The notes below the pieces were generated by a model. The model was not told where the DNA came from and ran no database searches. It was given only the letters and a program-made list of their open reading frames with translations. From assembly GCA_045540315.1 (NCBI GenBank), contig JAZQHA010000012.1:1-63781 (forward strand): a DNA stretch of 63,781 bases, read 5' to 3'. This DNA comes from CAG-557 sp045540315 (GTDB lineage Bacteria > Bacillota > Clostridia > Oscillospirales > Acutalibacteraceae). Position 1 is the stretch's first letter, and each line of letters opens with the position of its first letter. Shown piece after piece: positions 60,213 through 63,781 of this stretch. Made by a program: the position numbers and the translations under genes.

Positions 60213-61259
60213 ATGAAAAAATTTCTAAATACAAAAAATCTTTATTTAATTCTTCTTTTAATTTCCTTTTTGATACTTATATATTTTTGTGTCGACAATA
60301 ATAACTTGCTAACTTTAGTTGATAATATTTCGAACTTGAATTTATTTTGGATGGTTCTGGCATGTAGCTTAGTCTTTTTGTCTTGGTTAGTGGATGCGTT
60401 TGTCGTAAAGATGTTAACCAACGCTACCTACGATAAAGATTATCGGCTAAAAGAAGCTTTTAGAGTTACTATGGTTGGTCAGTTTTTTACTGCAGTTACG
60501 CCTCTTGGCATAGCTGGGCAACCTATGCAGATTTTAACCATGACTCAGCAAAAACTCGACACGGGACATTCGGTTTCTATTGTTGTAAGAAAGTTTATCA
60601 TTTATCAAGCAGCACTGGTTTTTTATCTTTTAGTAACTATGTGGGTCAGTTACTCGTTCTTCATCGATAAAATCTCAGATTTTATGACGCTTGTAATTTT
60701 AGGTAGTGTATCGCAATCAATGATAATTTTGTTAATAGCCTTCTTCACAACGAAAAAAGAACTGACTTTAAAACTAATCTCATGGCTTTTAAATACTCTA
60801 TCAAAGTTCAATCTACTAAAAAAACCGAAAGAAAAATTAGACAATATTGAAAATCAACTGAATGTGTATGTGGAAAATAACAAGGCCATCGGAGAAAACC
60901 CAAAACTGACGATGAAGGCTTTTGGTCTAACGTGTTTACAGCTTACAGCTCTATTTAGCGTTTCTTTTTGTATATATAAGGCTTTTAATAATCCTGGTTT
61001 TAACCTTATTGATATGATTTCCGGGCAAGCTTTTGTAACCGTTACGGGTGCATATACGCCGTTACCCGGCGGCAGCGGTGCAATGGAGGGCTCTTTTATT
61101 ACCGTTTTTAATATGTTTTTTCCACAAGAAAATGTTAAGCCCGCAATGCTACTGTGGCGACTAATAACTTACTACTCGTCTATAATTTTCGGAGTATTTT
61201 TTGCCGTGAAAATAAAAAAGAAAGAATCTCATAAAAAAAGCCTGTCGTTTTCTTCGTAG
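60213..61259 (+). CDS. LPG synthase/UPF0104-type membrane flippase (second copy)
   Basis: 348-aa paralogue of the protein at 58057 with the same order of helices and loops: TAVTPLGIAGQPMQILTMTQ, PLPGGSGAMEGSFITVFNMF. Similarity is clear but moderate, so the duplication is not recent. GAAGGAG precedes the ATG, 36 nt after the glycosyltransferase. It ends with a basic tail (KIKKKESHKKS). No MprF catalytic domain. Confidence 0.88.
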   Translation: MKKFLNTKNLYLILLLISFLILIYFCVDNNNLLTLVDNISNLNLFWMVLACSLVFLSWLVDAFVVKMLTNATYDKDYRLKEAFRVTMVGQFFTAVTPLGIAGQPMQILTMTQQKLDTGHSVSIVVRKFIIYQAALVFYLLVTMWVSYSFFIDKISDFMTLVILGSVSQSMIILLIAFFTTKKELTLKLISWLLNTLSKFNLLKKPKEKLDNIENQLNVYVENNKAIGENPKLTMKAFGLTCLQLTALFSVSFCIYKAFNNPGFNLIDMISGQAFVTVTGAYTPLPGGSGAMEGSFITVFNMFFPQENVKPAMLLWRLITYYSSIIFGVFFAVKIKKKESHKKSLSFSS

Positions 61260-61276
61260 CAATAATAAAAAATAAC

Positions 61277-61313
61277 AAGCTGTTAACCAAATGCGTTAAC
61301 AGCTTAATTGTTT
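61277..61313 (+). terminator. Terminator of the flippase-glycosyltransferase genes
   Basis: AAGCTGTTAAC / GTTAACAGCTT, a perfect 11-bp stem with a 7-nt loop, then AATTGTTT. Confidence 0.7.
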
Positions 61314-61347
61314 GAATTGAACAGATTACAAGCTCACCATAAGCGCC

Positions 61348-61986
61348 TTACCGGTGCCTTAGAGCTTTTATGAAGGCAGCTATTATCCCGCTCATAGCAG
61401 CAAGGCCCCCACCGATTGTCGGTCCTAACCAGTGCCATATATTGGTTTTTCCGCCACTTGAATCTTTATCATAGCATTCTAAGTCTAAATTATACCCTTC
61501 TTCTGGAGAACCATCTAACCCGTATCCAATCAGAAAAGTCTCACAAGATAAGTCACTAACGTCATCGTTTTTTACGTATGCAGAAAATTCACCTTGTGGA
61601 ATATTATATACGGCAACTTCGCCATCTTCAGATACTCCAGACACAGAATAGCCGTCGCCAGAAACAGTAAGGGTAAAGTTACTCTTATCCCCACAGTACA
61701 GATTTAGCAACACAGCAGATGCGTCATATGTACTAGACTCAAAATCGCAAAAAGTCCTTATTAAGGCCGAAGTATTTTGACCAACCGGTACAGATAAAGT
61801 TCTATTAAACAACGGTACATAGTCAATCGTTGTGTGTATGGTTTCTTTTTCATCAGTAACAAAAGTAGCTGCGTCATTAAAACTTGCCGTTTTATCCACA
61901 CCATAATCAAAAACATTCGAAGCGCTGCATGTAAATAAATTAGCCGAGAAAACAAATGTTAATAAAGTTATAAAAATTTTTTTCAT
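61348..61986 (-). CDS. Secreted protein with a C-terminal membrane segment
   Basis: 212-aa protein I do not recognise. Signal peptide KKIFITLLTFVFSANLFTCS; a Thr/Ser/Asp-rich beta-type ectodomain with several Cys; and a hydrophobic Gly/Ala C-terminus (LGPTIGGGLAAMSGIIAAFI) with KALRHR as a stop-transfer tail. Start after GGGGAGG. It is the third of three minus-strand genes for small exported proteins and lies 22 nt after the previous one. Confidence 0.65.
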   Translation of the reverse strand: MKKIFITLLTFVFSANLFTCSASNVFDYGVDKTASFNDAATFVTDEKETIHTTIDYVPLFNRTLSVPVGQNTSALIRTFCDFESSTYDASAVLLNLYCGDKSNFTLTVSGDGYSVSGVSEDGEVAVYNIPQGEFSAYVKNDDVSDLSCETFLIGYGLDGSPEEGYNLDLECYDKDSSGGKTNIWHWLGPTIGGGLAAMSGIIAAFIKALRHR

Positions 61987-62008
61987 AGTCTAACCTCCCC
62001 GAAGTGCC

Positions 62009-62431
62009 TTATTGCGGTTCAAATGCCGTAATTTTGCCGTTACAATATTTTATTCTTACGCCACAAAAATCGTGATCTTCGGAACTCCTCACCCAGTCTT
62101 TAGCGCCTCCATGAATTTGCTTTACTAGTGCTCCTAAAGCGGGGCCTATCATAGCCCCCGCTACTGCCCCTGCCACTTGACCAACAGCTGCGCCTATTCC
62201 TGCACCCACGACACCTACCCAGTTAGAAGCTATATCAACTTTCTCTTTATCTCTTTCAGACCAACTTTTTATCGTTTCGTGATTATAATAATCCCACTCG
62301 CAACCGTTTCCTATGTCTACATAAACTTTATTTTTACTCTCTCTTGGACAGCCTGCAAAAGCTACAGTAGATGTTGCTGTAAAGCAGGTTATTAAAGTTA
62401 AAAGTGTTATTACTTTAATTATTTTGTTCAT
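62009..62431 (-). CDS. Small secreted protein with a glycine zipper
   Basis: 140-aa exported protein. Signal peptide IIKVITLLTLITCFTATS ending AFAG; a Cys-containing polar part (CPRESKNKVYVDIGNGCEWD); then a glycine-zipper-like hydrophobic helix (VGAGIGAAVGQVAGAVAGAM, GPALGALVKQIHGGAKD), a pattern found in membrane-inserting proteins and some bacteriocins; and a second Cys pair near the end (DFCGVRIKYC). ATG at 62431 after GAGGTG. Function unknown. Confidence 0.65.
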   Translation of the reverse strand: MNKIIKVITLLTLITCFTATSTVAFAGCPRESKNKVYVDIGNGCEWDYYNHETIKSWSERDKEKVDIASNWVGVVGAGIGAAVGQVAGAVAGAMIGPALGALVKQIHGGAKDWVRSSEDHDFCGVRIKYCNGKITAFEPQ

Positions 62432-62452
62432 AAATTTCACCTCATTATAATG

Positions 62453-62635
62453 TTAAAATCCGCAAGATGCTCCACCGTCACCAAAGCGACCACCGCCTCC
62501 GCCATCTGCGCCACCACCTTGGGAAGTCCCTCCAGCAGTAGACTGGCCAGTACCGGCGTGTGTTATAAGGTTATGTAGCGTTAGGCACACTGCGATAAAA
62601 AGAAAAAATGTTGTTTTGAATATCATTTGTGGCAT
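62453..62635 (-). CDS. Small secreted Gly-rich peptide
   Basis: 60-aa precursor: signal peptide (MIFKTTFFLFIAVCLTLHNL, then ITHAG) and a mature part of about 30 residues dominated by Gly (GGTSQGGGADGGGGGRFGDG) ending ASCGF. GGAGGAAATCGTT precedes the ATG at 62635. First of three genes in a row for small exported proteins. Composition recalls Gly-rich peptides, but no modification enzymes are nearby, so I assign no function. Confidence 0.55.
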   Translation of the reverse strand: MPQMIFKTTFFLFIAVCLTLHNLITHAGTGQSTAGGTSQGGGADGGGGGRFGDGGASCGF

Positions 62636-62852
62636 AACGATTTCCTCCACAATGCAAATTTAGACTAGCCAAAAGTATTATAACACAAAATTTACCAAAA
62701 TAAAGCATATTTTTACAATTAATTCAAATTCTATGTTTTTAATCAATTCGAAATACAAAACTGTAAAAATATGGTTAAAAAACAAAAATACCACTTTCCC
62801 CCATTCTATAAAGGAAAATGATATCTTTTTAAATTACACGGTGTTATACCAT

Positions 62853-63521
62853 TTATTTTATGGCATCTTTTAGACCTTGCCTTTTAAAAACTACACGGAT
62901 GGATTTTAAGAAAATTTTAAAATCTAACCAAAAAGACATATTATGCAAATACTCTGTATCAAATTTAACTTTCTCTTCAACATCTAAAAAATCACGACCA
63001 TTAACTTGAGCTAAACCTGTTAAGCCAGGTCGAATTAAGTACACATTATTGACTTTGCGTAGTTTATGCACTAAAACTTCATCTGGAATCAACGGGCGCG
63101 GGCCGATAATACTCATATCCCCTTTTATAATGTTTATCAACTGCGGCAACTCATCAAGACTGGTCACTCGTAAAAAACGACCTACTTTTGTTATATATTC
63201 ATCTGAGTTTTCGAATTCACTAGTCGCTTTATTTTTTGGCGCTTTTGATGTCATTGTTCGAAATTTATAAACTTTTATTATTTTTCCATATTGCCCAATT
63301 CGTTCTTGCGAAAAAATAGCTGGTCCATTAGAGGTTATTTTTATTATCACAAAAACAATTAAAAACAAAGGTAATATAAAAAGCAGCGCTACTAAAGCAA
63401 ATATAAAATCCAAACTTAGTTTTATCTCACTATAAATTTTTTGAGGACTTGAAAACGCATAAACTGCCTCGCTTTCACCCTCAAAATAAATGTTCCCTTT
63501 TTCTACATCCTTGAGTTTCAA
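62853..63521 (-). CDS. Undecaprenyl-phosphate sugar-1-phosphate transferase
   Basis: 222-aa bacterial sugar transferase (WcaJ/EpsL type), a membrane enzyme that puts the first sugar phosphate on undecaprenyl phosphate to start capsule or glycan synthesis. One membrane helix (LDFIFALVALLFILPLFLIV) precedes GPAIFSQERIGQYGKIIKVY, KFRTMTS, TSLDELPQLINIIKGDMSII and GPRPLIPDEV, PGLTGLAQVNGR. The catalytic Asp-Glu pair is in LDELPQ. TTG start after AAGGAG. No other glycan genes follow before element E12 and the window end. Confidence 0.93.
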   Translation of the reverse strand: MKLKDVEKGNIYFEGESEAVYAFSSPQKIYSEIKLSLDFIFALVALLFILPLFLIVFVIIKITSNGPAIFSQERIGQYGKIIKVYKFRTMTSKAPKNKATSEFENSDEYITKVGRFLRVTSLDELPQLINIIKGDMSIIGPRPLIPDEVLVHKLRKVNNVYLIRPGLTGLAQVNGRDFLDVEEKVKFDTEYLHNMSFWLDFKIFLKSIRVVFKRQGLKDAIK

Positions 63522-63598
63522 CTCTATTCTCCTTATATATTCATTAACTTTTTCATTTTACTTTTTTTAGGAGTTAAAGTCAATCTTTCGAATTCATA

Positions 63599-63778
63599 GG
63601 GAGTGCCCTATTTGATATCTTTTTTTGAGGCTTGCCGCTCGGGCCGCGAGGCCAACGAAAATAAATATTTATTTTCGTTGTGGTCCAAAGCCCAACTTTG
63701 TTGCGCTTTGGACTGGCCGAATGCCTTAGTAGGCATTCGGCGCCTCGCGGCGCCGCGGCGTGTGATCAGGGCACTCCC
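63599..63778 (+). repeat. Cloverleaf repeat element E12 (best-preserved copy)
   Basis: Reference copy, 180 bp, with perfect 11-bp terminal inverted repeats GGGAGTGCCCT (63599-63609) / AGGGCACTCCC (63768-63778). Inside are an A/T-rich run, the outer stem GCCGCGAGGC / GCCTCGCGGC, an AT-rich 13-bp arm, a mixed arm with an internal C-C mismatch, and a perfect GC-rich arm. E11 matches it nearly base for base, and E9 matches it on the other strand. It contains no reading frame. Confidence 0.95.
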
Positions 63779-63781
63779 GCG

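Noticed and set aside
3256..63778. Reading the cloverleaf elements as simple rho-independent terminators
   Set aside because: They have three hairpins inside a common stem, no consistent T-run after the structure, occur upstream as well as downstream of genes, and several have a separate ordinary terminator nearby.
1..63781. CRISPR array
   Set aside because: The dispersed repeats are far apart, vary in sequence and have no spacers of regular length; no cas gene is present apart from the orphan CARF protein.

Overview
The window looks like a low-GC, endospore-forming Firmicute of class Clostridia, most likely from the Ruminococcaceae/Oscillospirales side. The evidence is a SpoIIID gene, an IspH-ribosomal S1 fusion, an FHA-FtsW fusion, a DUF1540 protein, a CIRCE-controlled hrcA-grpE-dnaK-dnaJ-prmA cluster, good GGAGG ribosome binding sites and many TTG starts. 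Most genes are chromosomal housekeeping genes, with accessory surface and secreted genes set between them.

Layout. 0.1-6 kb: lepB and rplS (minus strand), then ylxM-ffh, rpsP-khpA-rimM-trmD and an HPr gene. 6-14.5 kb: uvrC; a glycosyltransferase and a UDP-glucose dehydrogenase that both begin with signal peptides; hpf; a secreted protein with 45 consecutive asparagines; a GH25 muramidase. 14.5-23 kb: the IspH-S1 fusion, then the heat-shock operon behind a perfect CIRCE. 23-29 kb: spoIIID, a dockerin-bearing secreted protein, an orphan CARF-type nuclease, small secreted proteins and rpmB. 29-35 kb: potABCD and a cohesin-bearing membrane-anchored protein. 35-37.5 kb: a secreted YdcF-like protein, an orphan immunity protein bounded by direct repeats, and GrpB. 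37.5-47 kb: ssrA-smpB, recR-ybaB-dnaX-SRP RNA, a second GH25, a tRNA, an HD protein, a ComEC-like hydrolase and ftsK. 47-57.5 kb: alsT, Tim44-like, azlCD, DUF1540, HtrA-like protease, glmS, a PBP2-type transpeptidase and FHA-FtsW. 57.5-63.8 kb: an unassigned non-coding RNA, a flippase-glycosyltransferase-flippase set, three small secreted proteins and a sugar-phosphate transferase.

The most striking signal is a dispersed non-coding element, present 12 times (E1-E12), always between genes, about 130-215 bp long. Each copy has an almost invariant 10-bp outer stem (GCCGCGAGGC / GCCTCGCGGC) enclosing three consecutive perfect or near-perfect hairpins: one AT-rich, one mixed, one GC-rich. The result is a four-way, cloverleaf-like junction. 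Arm sequences differ between copies but pairing is kept on both sides of the stems. The best-preserved copies (E12, E3, E8, E9) also end in 9-11 bp terminal inverted repeats (GGGAGTGCCC type). E9, E11 and E12 are nearly the same sequence end to end, which suggests recent spread. I know of no described element with this architecture, but could not search for one.

Other unusual points: apparently exported nucleotide-sugar enzymes, an asparagine tract next to what looks like a decayed sortase signal, a PotD with a C-terminal membrane anchor, a cohesin and a dockerin protein close together, and a cassette-like repeat arrangement around an immunity gene.
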